The notes: a model not told the origin generated them from the sequence alone. A DNA stretch of 64,000 bases from Phycisphaerales bacterium (GCA_020852515.1 JADZAS010000002.1:248001-312000); one strand, 5' to 3'; positions 21,548 to 29,949 are shown, counted from the first letter of the stretch. Numbers and translations are program-made.

Positions 21548-21824
21548 CAGGGTCTTCATCACCAATCGGCCGCTGCCCAGTCGCGTGGTAATCAAGCCGC
21601 TGCTTCGCGTACTGCTCGGGTGAGATGAGCAGGTCGGGCTCGAGGCCGGCTTCGTGCATCGCATAGAGACGCTTGAGATAGGGAATGCACCAGCCGCAGC
21701 CGGTGCCGGCGCCGAGGCACTCGCTAATGAGCGATGCCACGGGCGGGTTTTCGCGCTTGAGATACGCAACGATCTTGCGCTGGGTGACGTGGTAGCAGAG
21801 ACAGACTTCTTCATCGGGGTTCAT
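21537..21824 (-). CDS. BFD-like [2Fe-2S]-binding protein
   Basis: A 95-residue protein with the Fer2_BFD spacing C8-x-C10-x32-C43-xx-C46 (MNPDEEVCLCYH and TGCGWC). The domain binds a 2Fe-2S cluster; in bacterioferritin-associated ferredoxin it helps release iron from ferritin, and the same domain is found in NirB, NasB and other redox enzymes. Standalone here, with an extra 45-residue C-terminal tail rich in charged residues. No bacterioferritin gene lies nearby. The start at 21824 is chosen because upstream frame reads as noise. A ferredoxin-like role in iron handling is likely but not proven. Confidence 0.82.
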   Translation of the reverse strand: MNPDEEVCLCYHVTQRKIVAYLKRENPPVASLISECLGAGTGCGWCIPYLKRLYAMHEAGLEPDLLISPEQYAKQRLDYHATGQRPIGDEDPVTD

Positions 21825-21903
21825 GGGAGATGGTAGAGGGATGACGCGCGGGACAACGGCGGTGTGCGGTGCGCCAGAGTGCTCACTCACTCGGCCAAGT
21901 AAC

Positions 21904-22422
21904 TCAGTCGTCCTGCTCGGTCCAGTAGTCGATGTCGTGCAGCAGCGCCTCCGCAGACGGATCTGCCAACGCCCGCATCTGCGGAATGTAGTCCAGATCA
22001 TGTGACCTGTGAATGCCGTTCACTCGAATCCCACCTGCATCGACGGGAATTGCATGCCCATCGAAATAGACATACCTCTTACCCAACTCGATGTTTCCAA
22101 TCAGCGGCTGCATCGCCGCGATCCAGTCTTGAACCGTCGGAATGACGGCCTCTTCACGAAGCTCACCTTGCATTGAGAGGACCTTTCGGGTTCGAGGCAC
22201 CTCGCGAGCGGCGAGTTCTTCAAGCGACTCCTTCATCAGGACTGCCCGAGCAAATGTAAACGCGCGGCCGCAACGCAGGCACGTGAATAGCCACCCACAG
22301 CCGCACCACGGGCAGTCCGCCTGTGCGGGGAAGGCAATGGGAGCAATTCTGCAGTGGCACCCGGACACCAACTCGTCGTCGGCCTTGACAAGATAGAGTG
22401 TGCGACGCCTACGCCAGAACAC
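21904..22422 (-). CDS. Zinc-finger hypothetical protein
   Basis: A 172-residue protein, no family recognised. The N terminus has a metal-binding cluster C22-x-C24, then CPWCGCGWLFTCLRCGR with Cys37, 40, 42, 48 and 51, close to a treble-clef or zinc ribbon. The rest is alpha/beta with VYFDGHAIPVDAGGIRV and an acidic end (DIDYWTEQDD). Codon use is less GC-biased than its neighbours, and the surrounding 1.4 kb holds only BFD, this and an ankyrin gene, which together suggest an accessory block. Its upstream region resembles that of the ankyrin gene (see repeat features). Confidence 0.6.
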   Translation of the reverse strand: MFWRRRRTLYLVKADDELVSGCHCRIAPIAFPAQADCPWCGCGWLFTCLRCGRAFTFARAVLMKESLEELAAREVPRTRKVLSMQGELREEAVIPTVQDWIAAMQPLIGNIELGKRYVYFDGHAIPVDAGGIRVNGIHRSHDLDYIPQMRALADPSAEALLHDIDYWTEQDD

Positions 22423-22464
22423 CGCTGCTTCCCCTTTGCTTCGTCACGACCTCCACCGCGCCTT

Positions 22465-22503
22465 GACTCCGGATGGTCATTGTACGGACCGATCTTCGCC
22501 GAT
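22465..22503 (-). repeat. Upstream element B, related to 23361-23401
   Basis: Minus-strand sequence shares TACAATGAC, CGGCGAAGA-type text and spacing with element A upstream of the ankyrin gene. TACAAT is at complement of 22479-22484, 56 nt before the start of the 22422 gene. It may be a promoter copy or a remnant of a duplicated cassette. Confidence 0.45.
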
Positions 22504-22582
22504 GGCTTGCATGCGGTACGCGTCGTGTTCGACTGCGGCTCCGGCGGCGGCAGCCGAGCATGATAGTTTCAATCTCTTGTCG

Positions 22583-23281
22583 CTAGGGTCGTCTTCCGAG
22601 TTCCGAGTCGCTTGCGGCGCGTTCGAGGATCGCTCGCGCATCGTCGAGGCATCGTGCGAAAGCGCCCCGGATGGCTTCGTCGCTCAGCAGAGGGTTGTCT
22701 ACGGTCGAAATGCCGTAGTCACTAAGGTCCATCGGACCCCGTCTCACAGTTTCTTCCCACGTTGTCACGGAAACCCGCGCCAGATCAGCGGGTGACTCGC
22801 CGTCGGAGTTGCAGATCGACCAATCCGCGCCTGCGGCGAGCAGCGCATCGACACACGCGCGGGCCGCCTGTTCAACCGCGCCGTGCAACGGAGTCGAGCC
22901 GTCCGCATCCTGCGCATTTGGATTTGCGCCCGATCTGAGCAAGGCATGGACGGCAGTTACGTTGGGCGCATCGCCTTCTACCGCGTAGTGCAGCGGCGTG
23001 TACCCGTGCGCTTGACGAGCGTTCGGATCAGCTCCGGCTCGCAGAAGCGACTCGATGATCCGTCGCGTTAGTTCGCACTCTTCATCGCCGTTACCATCGC
23101 CCATCCAGGCCGCGGCATGCAGGGCTGTAACGCCACGCTCGTCGGTAACGTGTGGATCCGCGCCGGCGGCGAGCAAGGCATCAACCGCATTTGCATCGAA
23201 GAACATGGCAGCATCAATCAACGGATGTCGCTCGGGAAGGAGATCATCGGCGGCAGGTTCGCGATCCGCGTTCATTCTCAT
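22583..23281 (-). CDS. Soluble ankyrin-repeat protein
   Basis: A 232-residue protein with four ankyrin repeats between about residues 18 and 160: ANAVDALLAAGADPHVTDER, VTALHAAAW, a longer second repeat with ESLLRAGADPNARQAHGYTP, then AVHALLRSGANPNAQDADGS and VDALLAAGADWSICNSDG. A charged C-terminal part follows. Ankyrin repeats bind partner proteins; no catalytic domain or signal is visible. Two in-frame ATGs occur at 23281 and 23275; the frame stays open upstream but there runs antisense to the ketosynthase gene, so it is not used. The shared promoter-like element at 23361-23401 lies 80-120 nt upstream. Confidence 0.72.
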   Translation of the reverse strand: MRMNADREPAADDLLPERHPLIDAAMFFDANAVDALLAAGADPHVTDERGVTALHAAAWMGDGNGDEECELTRRIIESLLRAGADPNARQAHGYTPLHYAVEGDAPNVTAVHALLRSGANPNAQDADGSTPLHGAVEQAARACVDALLAAGADWSICNSDGESPADLARVSVTTWEETVRRGPMDLSDYGISTVDNPLLSDEAIRGAFARCLDDARAILERAASDSELGRRP

Positions 23282-23360
23282 CTCCGCACTCGGCGTGCGC
23301 CCCTTCCCCTTCACCTTCGCCTCGACGGACTCCGGCGCGAATGGCGGAGCGCCGCGTTTG

Positions 23361-23401
23361 GACGCTGGCCAGTCATTGTACAGGCCTGTCTTCCCGCCGA
23401 T
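23361..23401 (-). repeat. Upstream element A, related to 22465-22503
   Basis: Contains the minus-strand TACAATGAC (complement of 23372-23380), 93 nt before the ankyrin start. Together with element B it shares about 25 of 40 positions by eye, and weaker similarity extends towards the starts (GAGGCGAAGGTGAAG versus GAGGTCGTGACGAAG). Alignment was by eye only. Confidence 0.45.
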
Positions 23402-23455
23402 CGCGATCGCTCCTGACGGAGTCCCAATCACGACGAACCGCGCTATCCTTGGCTC

Positions 23456-24784
23456 ATGTCGCGTGCGGTTGGAATCACGGGTCTTGGGGTCGTTACGGGC
23501 CTTGGAATCGGCGGCGAGGCGCTCTGGGAGGGGTTGCTGGCCGGTCGGTCGGCGATCGGGCCGATTCGGCAGTTCGACGCCACGGCGTTTCCGGTGAACT
23601 TCGCGGCCGAGGTGGATGCGGCCGTGACGGTCCGAGACTTCGTACCCAAGAACTACCGCAAGGCCATCAAGGTCATGTGCCGGGATGTCGAACTGGCGGT
23701 GATTGGGGCGGCCAAGGCGATCGCCGACGCGAAGATGATCACCAAGGGCATCACCGACGGCGGCGAGCCGACCTTTGCCCCCAGCCGCGTGGGATGCCAG
23801 ATCGGCTCGGGTCTGATCGTGGCGGAGATCAATGAACTGACCACGGCGTTTGCCAGGGGCTGCGACGAGAGCGGCGCCTTTGACATGAAGCGCTGGGGCA
23901 GCGCCGGGATGAACGAACTCACTCCCCTCTGGCTGCTCAAGTACCTGCCGAACATGCTGGCGTGCCACGTGACGATCATCCACGACTGTCGCGGGCCCAG
24001 CAACACCATCACCTGCGGCGAGGCGTCGGGGGCGCTGAGCATCGGCGAGTCGCGTCGCGTCATCGAGCGCGGCGACGCGGATGTGTGCTTCTCGGGCGGA
24101 GCGGAGAGCAAGATCAACATGCTCGGCCTGCTCAGGCAGCACTACACCAGCATGATCGCCGACACCACGCCGAATATGGATCCGACCGGCGTCGTGCGCC
24201 CCTTCGGCAAGGACGCCATCGGCTCGCTCCCTGGCGAAGGCGCTGCCATCCTGATGGTCGAGTCGATCGAAACAGCTCAGCGCCGTGGCGCGCGCGTCTA
24301 CGCCGAGATCGTCGGCTTCGGCGCCACGCAGTCGGCGGATATGAGCCAGTGCCCGCCCAAGCCTGACGCAAGCGGCGACGGGCTGGCGATCGCGATTGAA
24401 CAGTCGCTGGGCGATGCGCGCGTGAAGGCAGATGCCATCGACGCGATTGTGCCCCTTGGCTGCGGCCAGGGCGACTACGACGCGGCCGAGGCGGCGGCGC
24501 TGCGCACGGTGTTCGGCCTCAATCTCCCGAAGATCCCTCTGGTCACCACGAAGCCCAACATCGGCCTGTGCGCCGCGGCGACCTCGGCTCTGGACGTAGC
24601 AGTGGGCGCGCTGTGCGTGAGCAACCAGACCCTGCCGGCGCGGATCGCGCCGCATGAGGTGATGGACGGGCTCGACGCCGGGCCGACCAGGCAGCGCGAT
24701 GCGCGCCTCGAGCATGTGCTCGTGTGCGGCAGCGGTTTTGGCGGGCAGAACACGGCCGTGGTCCTCAAGCGGCACAAGCGGTAA
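23456..24784 (+). CDS. Ketosynthase-like protein without catalytic residues (KS-beta/chain length factor type)
   Basis: A 442-residue thiolase-fold protein clearly related to FabF: ITGLGVVTGLGIGG at the start, GEGAAILMVES, and SGFGGQNTAVVLKR at the end. The active site is changed. The conserved GPxxxxxTAC motif here reads GPSNTITCGEASG, so the position of the nucleophile Cys is Glu189 (Cys187 is two residues too early by both flanking anchors). The first catalytic His (HGTGT) is Leu334 in LGCGQGD, and the second His (GHxxAAxG) is Leu371 in KPNIGLCAAAT. KS-beta or chain-length factors of type II polyketide systems also lack the nucleophile and form heterodimers with an active KS-alpha. The next gene is such an intact ketosynthase. 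TATCCT (23444-23449) sits 6 nt before the ATG. Confidence 0.85.
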   Translation: MSRAVGITGLGVVTGLGIGGEALWEGLLAGRSAIGPIRQFDATAFPVNFAAEVDAAVTVRDFVPKNYRKAIKVMCRDVELAVIGAAKAIADAKMITKGITDGGEPTFAPSRVGCQIGSGLIVAEINELTTAFARGCDESGAFDMKRWGSAGMNELTPLWLLKYLPNMLACHVTIIHDCRGPSNTITCGEASGALSIGESRRVIERGDADVCFSGGAESKINMLGLLRQHYTSMIADTTPNMDPTGVVRPFGKDAIGSLPGEGAAILMVESIETAQRRGARVYAEIVGFGATQSADMSQCPPKPDASGDGLAIAIEQSLGDARVKADAIDAIVPLGCGQGDYDAAEAAALRTVFGLNLPKIPLVTTKPNIGLCAAATSALDVAVGALCVSNQTLPARIAPHEVMDGLDAGPTRQRDARLEHVLVCGSGFGGQNTAVVLKRHKR

Positions 24785-24793
24785 GTGAACGCC

Positions 24794-26119
24794 ATGGCTA
24801 AGACACGAGTCGTCATCACGGGTATGGGCTGGGTCACGCCGCTTGGGCACTCCATCGGCGAGGTGTGGTCACGGCTGATCAGAGGCGAGTCAGGCGTGGA
24901 CCGCATCACCCGTTTCGACGCCGCAACCTACCCTACGAACTTTGCAGCGCAAGTGCGCGACTTCGACTACCGCGCCTACCTGCGCGATCCGGAGTTGCAC
25001 AAGCACGCGCGGCTGAACTCGCAGTATGCTCTGGGTGCGGCGGTGCAGGCGTGGCGCGAGTCGGGGCTGGACCGCTACAGCGCTCTGAATCGCAAGCGCG
25101 TCGGCATCTACTTCGGGGCCGGCGAAGGGCCGCCCGCCTTTGAAAAGTCGGTGGCCTCGAATCTGGCCGGCTGGAGGGCCGGCGGCGGCGCCGAAGTCGA
25201 TCCTGCGGCATGGATCGCGGCGGCCAGAGAGCACATCGTGATGCATGAAGAGGTCGAGCAGGAGGCGAACTTCCCCCTGCTGCACGTCTCGCAGGAACTC
25301 GGCGTGCGCGGCCCGGCGTACAACTGCCTCACCGCGTGCGCGGCCTCGACCCAGGCGGTGGGCGAAGGCATGGAAATCATCCGGCGCGGCGACGCGGATG
25401 TGATGGTTGCCGGTGGCACGCACACCATGCTCCATCCACTGGGCGTCACCGGCTTCAACCGACTCACCGCGCTGAGCACCCGACGCGACTCGCCCCAGAC
25501 GGCCTCGCGACCCTTTGATCTCACGCGCGATGGATTTGTCATGGGCGAAGGCTCGGGAGTCATCATCATCGAGACCCTCGAGCACGCCCTCAACCGCGGC
25601 GCCAACGTTCTGGCGGAACTCATCGGCTTCGGCTCGTCGGCGGACGCCTTTCGCATCACCGATATCCAGCCCGAAGGACTCGGCGCACAGGCGGCCATGC
25701 GCGAGGCGCTCGTTGACGCCGGCATCGACCCACACGAGCGCCTGCCGGACGGCCGGCCGCCCATTCACTACATCTCTGCACACGGCACCGGCACCCAGGA
25801 GAACGACTCCATCGAGTCGCTCGCCGTCAAGGGCGTGTTCGGCGAACTGGCGCCGCAGATCCCGGTCAGTTCCATCAAGTCGATGATGGGCCACCTCATC
25901 GCGGCGGCTGGAGCCGTGGAACTCATCACCTGCGTGCAGGCCATTCGCACCGGCTGGCTCCCTCCCACCATGAACCTGCAGACGCCCGACCCCGCGTGCG
26001 ATCTCGATTACGTGCCCAACCGGTCGCGCCAGGCGCAGGTAGACGTGGCGCTGTCCAACAGTTTTGGCTTCGGCGGGCAGAACGACACGCTCGTGGTCAA
26101 GCGGTTCCAAGGCGCATGA
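24794..26119 (+). CDS. Active beta-ketoacyl-ACP synthase (FabF/KS-alpha type)
   Basis: A 441-residue condensing enzyme with an intact triad: Cys182 in LTACAAS, His330 in SAHGTGTQEND and His366 in SIKSMMGHLIAAAG, plus GEGSGVIIIE and NSFGFGGQND. It extends acyl-ACP with malonyl-ACP in fatty-acid or polyketide synthesis. It starts 9 nt after the stop of the catalytically dead ketosynthase gene; a GTG at 24785 is an alternative start directly after that stop. The two likely form one heterodimer. No acyl carrier protein, ketoreductase or acyltransferase gene is present nearby, so the pathway's other parts are elsewhere. Its stop overlaps the next start (ATGA). Confidence 0.92.
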   Translation: MAKTRVVITGMGWVTPLGHSIGEVWSRLIRGESGVDRITRFDAATYPTNFAAQVRDFDYRAYLRDPELHKHARLNSQYALGAAVQAWRESGLDRYSALNRKRVGIYFGAGEGPPAFEKSVASNLAGWRAGGGAEVDPAAWIAAAREHIVMHEEVEQEANFPLLHVSQELGVRGPAYNCLTACAASTQAVGEGMEIIRRGDADVMVAGGTHTMLHPLGVTGFNRLTALSTRRDSPQTASRPFDLTRDGFVMGEGSGVIIIETLEHALNRGANVLAELIGFGSSADAFRITDIQPEGLGAQAAMREALVDAGIDPHERLPDGRPPIHYISAHGTGTQENDSIESLAVKGVFGELAPQIPVSSIKSMMGHLIAAAGAVELITCVQAIRTGWLPPTMNLQTPDPACDLDYVPNRSRQAQVDVALSNSFGFGGQNDTLVVKRFQGA

Positions 26120-26796
26120 GCCAGCCCCGCTCTGTCGCTCGCCGGGCCGTGTTCTGGTCTCTTGGCGCCGCAGCCGTGCTGGTACTGGCGGTGGTTTTCA
26201 TCGTCTGGCGGCTGCTGAGTGCCAGGCCCGCTTGGTGGAATCCCTCCCAGCCGCAACTGACCGAAAATATCAGCCGCGGCGAATACCTCGAGAACCAGGT
26301 GGTCACGGCGTTCCACAAGGTCCGGCCGGTCGAGTCGCGCACCTGGACCATGGAACTGGATGCTGACTGGATCAATGCGTGGTTCGCGACGCGCCTTCCG
26401 CTTTGGGCGGCTAACCGCAATTTGTCCTGGGCTCACCAGGTCAGCGAGGTCAACGTCAGCATCGAAGACAATCTTGTTCGCCTCGGAGGGCGGTACGGCT
26501 CGGGGAATGCCGGGCAGGTTTACAGCATCGAGTGCCGCCCCGTGCTCGGCGAAGATGGCCTTCTCGCCCTGAACGACCTGCGCCTCGTCGCCGGCCGGCT
26601 TCCGGTGCCGCTGGCGCTCGCTGCAGGGTCACTCTCGACGGTGACCCGCTCGCTGCCGGAACTCGAGGCGGCGCTGAACGGCCAGGCCGTCGATCCCGTC
26701 GCCGGATTGAGCGATGGCCGGCGGGTGCGCATTCGCGAACTGCGGGTTGCTGACGGCAGGATCGCGATGACGCTGGAGACGATGCCCGAGCATTAA
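26116..26796 (+). CDS. Single-pass membrane protein coupled to the ketosynthase pair
   Basis: A 226-residue protein translated from an ATG overlapping the ketosynthase stop codon (ATGA). A basic N terminus is followed by one membrane helix (AVFWSLGAAAVLVLAVVF) and about 190 extracytoplasmic residues with patterned strands: WTMELDADWINAWFATRLP, VNVSIEDNLVRLGGRYGSG, ALNDLRLVAGRLPVPLALAAGSL. The layout is like DUF2140/YpmS or other TULIP-type lipid-binding proteins, but I cannot assign a family with confidence. Coupling to condensing enzymes suggests a link to the lipid product, such as its transport or anchoring. This link is inference. Confidence 0.7.
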   Translation: MSQPRSVARRAVFWSLGAAAVLVLAVVFIVWRLLSARPAWWNPSQPQLTENISRGEYLENQVVTAFHKVRPVESRTWTMELDADWINAWFATRLPLWAANRNLSWAHQVSEVNVSIEDNLVRLGGRYGSGNAGQVYSIECRPVLGEDGLLALNDLRLVAGRLPVPLALAAGSLSTVTRSLPELEAALNGQAVDPVAGLSDGRRVRIRELRVADGRIAMTLETMPEH

Positions 26797-26875
26797 TCCC
26801 CTGGCGGTGTGACAATCGCCTGATTTACGGACGTTGCCACTTGCGAAGCCCCGCCGAGGTGCCGATGATGTCCCC

Positions 26876-27502
26876 ATGCGAATCATCCTCGACGATCACG
26901 AACTTCCAGCCATCGCCGGCGGGGCGGCCGAGGCCCTCGCCGCGGTGCGAATCGCATGCGAAGCGCAGGAGCGGATCATCACCGACGTTTTTCTTGATGA
27001 TCGCCGGCTGAGCGCGCCGGACCTGCAGGCCGTCCAGTCGGACAACCCGTCAGGCGAGGTGCTTCGCTGCACGAGCACCACGGCGCTCAATCTCGTCGCC
27101 GACACGCTCGAGTGCGTCGCCGACGCCCTCAACCAGTTGCGCGGGGCGCATCAGTCGATCGCGGAGAAGTTCCAGGCAAGCCAGATGGCTGAGGCCCTGG
27201 GCGAACTCAAAGATGCGCTGGCCCTGTGGAACAGCGTGCGCCAGGGCGTCGATTACGGGTGCACGCTCATCCGGCTCGACATCGAGAAGCTGCGCACGCA
27301 GGCCACCGAGGTGGACGCGGCGCTGACTTCGTTGGCCGACCGGCTCACCGACATCCGCGATGCCCTCGCCGGAGAAGACTGGTCGCGCGTCTCCGACACG
27401 ATCGGCTACGAGATGGGGCCCGTCGTCGATCACTGGCAGACGCTGGTGCAGGTCCTGTCGCAACGGGTGGAGGCGATGCAGGACGCGGGAGATCGAGCAT
27501 GA
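26876..27502 (+). CDS. Helical protein, unknown function
   Basis: A 208-residue protein from ATG 26876; no recognised family. The N terminus MRIILDDHELPAIAGGAAEA is short strand-helix, then mostly long amphipathic helices with heptad-like spacing (TALNLVADTLECVADALNQL, IEKLRTQATEVDAALTSLADRL). No signal peptide and no membrane helix. It shares an ATGA stop-start overlap with the next gene, so the two are translated together. A GAGGT lies upstream at 26856-26860, somewhat far from the start. Structural or adaptor function possible. Confidence 0.55.
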   Translation: MRIILDDHELPAIAGGAAEALAAVRIACEAQERIITDVFLDDRRLSAPDLQAVQSDNPSGEVLRCTSTTALNLVADTLECVADALNQLRGAHQSIAEKFQASQMAEALGELKDALALWNSVRQGVDYGCTLIRLDIEKLRTQATEVDAALTSLADRLTDIRDALAGEDWSRVSDTIGYEMGPVVDHWQTLVQVLSQRVEAMQDAGDRA

Positions 27503-28239
27503 GCCCGGGGACGAGGCAGGCGCGGGGAGCGGACGCGATGATGGAGCAGGCGTCGGCGGCCCTCGCGTCGGGCGACTACTTTCAGTGCGAACGAATCGCC
27601 GCCGAGGCGCTCCAGTCGGCTTTTGCCCGCCAGCAGTGGGAACAGGTGGCGCGCATCGCCATGCCGCTGCAGGAAGCGCGACGGCAGCGCCGGCTTATGG
27701 CCATCGACGCCGATCGCCTCTTCGTCTTTGAGAAGGATCCGCCGACGGGTGAGAAGCCGCTGGAGGCGGGTTGCTACGTCATATGCGCGCCCTGCGTGGC
27801 GGCCGATGCCCGAAGAATCAACGAGGCCGCGCTTGAACACGGCGTGCCGGTCATCGCACTGGCCTGTGAGCCGAAAACGCAACTGGGCCTGCTGCCCGTG
27901 GCGGTGGTCGGCCCGACGACGATTCGCGCCAAGATGAAGCCCGTCAAGACGTTCACCCCCCGCTGGTGCCTGCAGGCGCTGGATGCACTGACCGAATCGG
28001 CGCTTGAGACGTTCGATCCCGGCAGAGCTGTGCACCGGCAGGTGGAGGATCTCGTCGAGAAGGTGATGACGCTGCCCGAGAGCGAGTTGCTGCATCAGAA
28101 ACTGGCTGAGGTGGCGCACCACGCCGCGCGGGCTGCGCAGGAGGCCGCCCGGCCCGTGCGAGCTGCACCCGCCCCGCGCGCCACCCCGCGTCGGGGCAAG
28201 GCGGGTCATAAAGGCCCGCGGCGCAAGCGCAGCACGTGA
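27499..28239 (+). CDS. Conserved hypothetical with basic C terminus
   Basis: A 246-residue product coupled to the preceding gene by ATGA. The first half has helical segments (MMEQASAALASGDYFQCERIAAEAL, a TPR-like pair) and a mixed alpha/beta part: EAGCYVICAPCVAADARRINEAAL, GVPVIALACEPKTQLGLLPVAVVGP. The last 40 residues are Ala/Pro/Arg/Lys-rich and end in GKAGHKGPRRKR, a likely nucleic-acid or membrane binding tail. No family recognised. Being coupled with the helical protein suggests a joint complex. Confidence 0.6.
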   Translation: MSPGTRQARGADAMMEQASAALASGDYFQCERIAAEALQSAFARQQWEQVARIAMPLQEARRQRRLMAIDADRLFVFEKDPPTGEKPLEAGCYVICAPCVAADARRINEAALEHGVPVIALACEPKTQLGLLPVAVVGPTTIRAKMKPVKTFTPRWCLQALDALTESALETFDPGRAVHRQVEDLVEKVMTLPESELLHQKLAEVAHHAARAAQEAARPVRAAPAPRATPRRGKAGHKGPRRKRST

Positions 28240-28488
28240 GCCGAAGCGCCGCCCAAAAAAACGACATCGACCGCATTGAAACAACACGATCGAAGTCGGA
28301 AGGAGAGAAAGCGGAGTTGATGCGGCTTCCACTCGCCGAGGCCGTCGCGGCCGGCGCTGCGTGTGTCGAAAGCCACCGATAAATACGTATCGGCGAGCCA
28401 CGCGGTTCCGAGAACTTCTGTCCGTCGGCGCGCAGGATCCGTATCATCTGCACCAGCCTGGGCAGGAGCCACCAACGGAGGAACCCGC

Positions 28489-29433
28489 ATGCCCTTTGCC
28501 GCCACGACCGCCGCACTCGTATTCGCCGCGTCGACCCTCGCTGCCGCTTCACCGACCGGCGTCGCCGCGGGATTTCAGAGTGGACCCCCCGCTCTCAGCG
28601 CCCCGGCTCGGCCCGATCCGACCAATACGCTCTGGACGTCCGACGTTGTCTACGGCCGGGCCGGCGATGTGGAACTCCAACTCAACCTCGCCCAGCCTCC
28701 CGACTCGCCGGAGGTGATCCATCCGTGCGTCGTGATCATCCACGGCGGGGCGTGGCGCGCTGGCAACCGTGCCATGCACGACGAGTTGGCGCGCGAATTG
28801 GCGGCGAGGGGTTACGTCGCCGCCACGATCAGTTATCGCTTCTGCCCTCAGTTCACTTTCCCGGCACAGGTTGAAGACGCCAAGTGTGCTGTTCGCTTTC
28901 TGCGGGCCCATGCCGAGCAATACGGCATCGACGCGGAGCGCATCGGCGCCATCGGCTTCTCAGCCGGCGCTCATCTGGCCATGATGCTCGGCACCCTCGA
29001 CGCGGACGCGGGCATGGAGGGCGACGGCGGCTGGGCCGGGCAGTCGAGCAAAGTCCAGGCCGTCGTCGCGTTCTTCGGACCGACGGATCTGCTCGCCGAA
29101 TACCCCGCGGAGAGCGTGCGCCTCGTGAGCGACTTCATCGGTGGCTCAATCGAAGACAAACCGGGCGCGTATCAGCTTGCCTCGCCCATCGCGCACGTGA
29201 ACCGTGGCGATGCGCCCATGATGCTCTTTCAGGGAACGAAAGACAACCTCGTGCCGTGGACACAGGCGACGAGCATGGCCGACGCCCTCTCGAAGGCCGG
29301 CGTCACCGGCCGCGTCGAACTGCTCATCGGCAAGGCGCATGGCTGGCTCGGACCGGAACTGATCCGCACGCTCGAAGAGGGCGTGGCGTTTTTTGACGAG
29401 GTGCTCAACGGCACGGCCAAGAGCCTTCCATGA
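28489..29433 (+). CDS. Exported alpha/beta hydrolase (BD-FAE/lipase-like)
   Basis: A 314-residue secreted esterase-type hydrolase. The N terminus has a signal peptide (about 1-22). The oxyanion motif HGGAW is at 85-89, nucleophile elbow GFSAG with Ser158, acid Asp252 in GTKDNLVP, and His284 in GKAHGW. The HGG motif and the elbow place it with the BD-FAE/esterase-lipase group acting on small esters or acylated sugars. GGAGG (28477-28481) precedes the ATG by 7 nt, which decides the start. The downstream gene overlaps by ATGA. The 249 bp before it hold no gene that I can support. Confidence 0.88.
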   Translation: MPFAATTAALVFAASTLAAASPTGVAAGFQSGPPALSAPARPDPTNTLWTSDVVYGRAGDVELQLNLAQPPDSPEVIHPCVVIIHGGAWRAGNRAMHDELARELAARGYVAATISYRFCPQFTFPAQVEDAKCAVRFLRAHAEQYGIDAERIGAIGFSAGAHLAMMLGTLDADAGMEGDGGWAGQSSKVQAVVAFFGPTDLLAEYPAESVRLVSDFIGGSIEDKPGAYQLASPIAHVNRGDAPMMLFQGTKDNLVPWTQATSMADALSKAGVTGRVELLIGKAHGWLGPELIRTLEEGVAFFDEVLNGTAKSLP

Positions 29434-29903
29434 CGCCAGGCGACGCGAGCCCACTCGTGCTGCTGACCTGGCGCGACCATCCCGCAGCGCGCCGGCCGGG
29501 CGCCGCCGTCATCGCCGGCATCGTCATCATCGCATTCGCAGCGGCGCTGGGGCTGGCGTTCGACAGCGCGATATGGGCGGTCGTGAGCATCGCCGTGCTC
29601 TTCATTTCACTCAACCGCTTCTTCCTGCCCAGCGCGTTCACCATCGACGAGCAGGGTCTGACGGCCAGGTTTCCCTTCAGCACGCGGCGGATCGAGTGGC
29701 GCCACGTGCGGCGCATGGAAGTCACGCGCTACAACCTGCTGCTGGCGTCCAGCGCGAAACGCTCACTGCTCAGCGGAAGCCGCGAGTCGCGAGCGCCCTT
29801 CGGAGGTCGGAAAAAGACCATTCTTGAACTCGTCCGCGCTCGCGTCCGCGACGAGGTGTGGAATGCATCATTGCCGCAAGAAGGCACCCAAGCCGCAAAC
29901 TGA
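29430..29903 (+). CDS. Small membrane protein with PH-like soluble part
   Basis: A 157-residue protein whose ATG overlaps the hydrolase stop (ATGA), so translation is coupled. Two hydrophobic helices (about 26-43 and 47-62) are followed by FTIDEQGLTARFPFSTRRIEWRHVRRMEV, the bPH-type (YdbS/PH domain) strand pattern, and a basic tail. Such proteins are membrane-associated and poorly known. Functional link with the hydrolase is inference only. It converges with rnhA, 46 bp away. Confidence 0.65.
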   Translation: MTPGDASPLVLLTWRDHPAARRPGAAVIAGIVIIAFAAALGLAFDSAIWAVVSIAVLFISLNRFFLPSAFTIDEQGLTARFPFSTRRIEWRHVRRMEVTRYNLLLASSAKRSLLSGSRESRAPFGGRKKTILELVRARVRDEVWNASLPQEGTQAAN

Positions 29904-29949
29904 GCACGGCCCGCGCGGTGAGGCCAGCGCGGCGCCGTTGGGGCCACCG

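Noticed and set aside
23282-24850. Upstream extension of the ankyrin frame
   Set aside because: Runs antisense to the ketosynthase gene; ankyrin motifs occur only after 23281.
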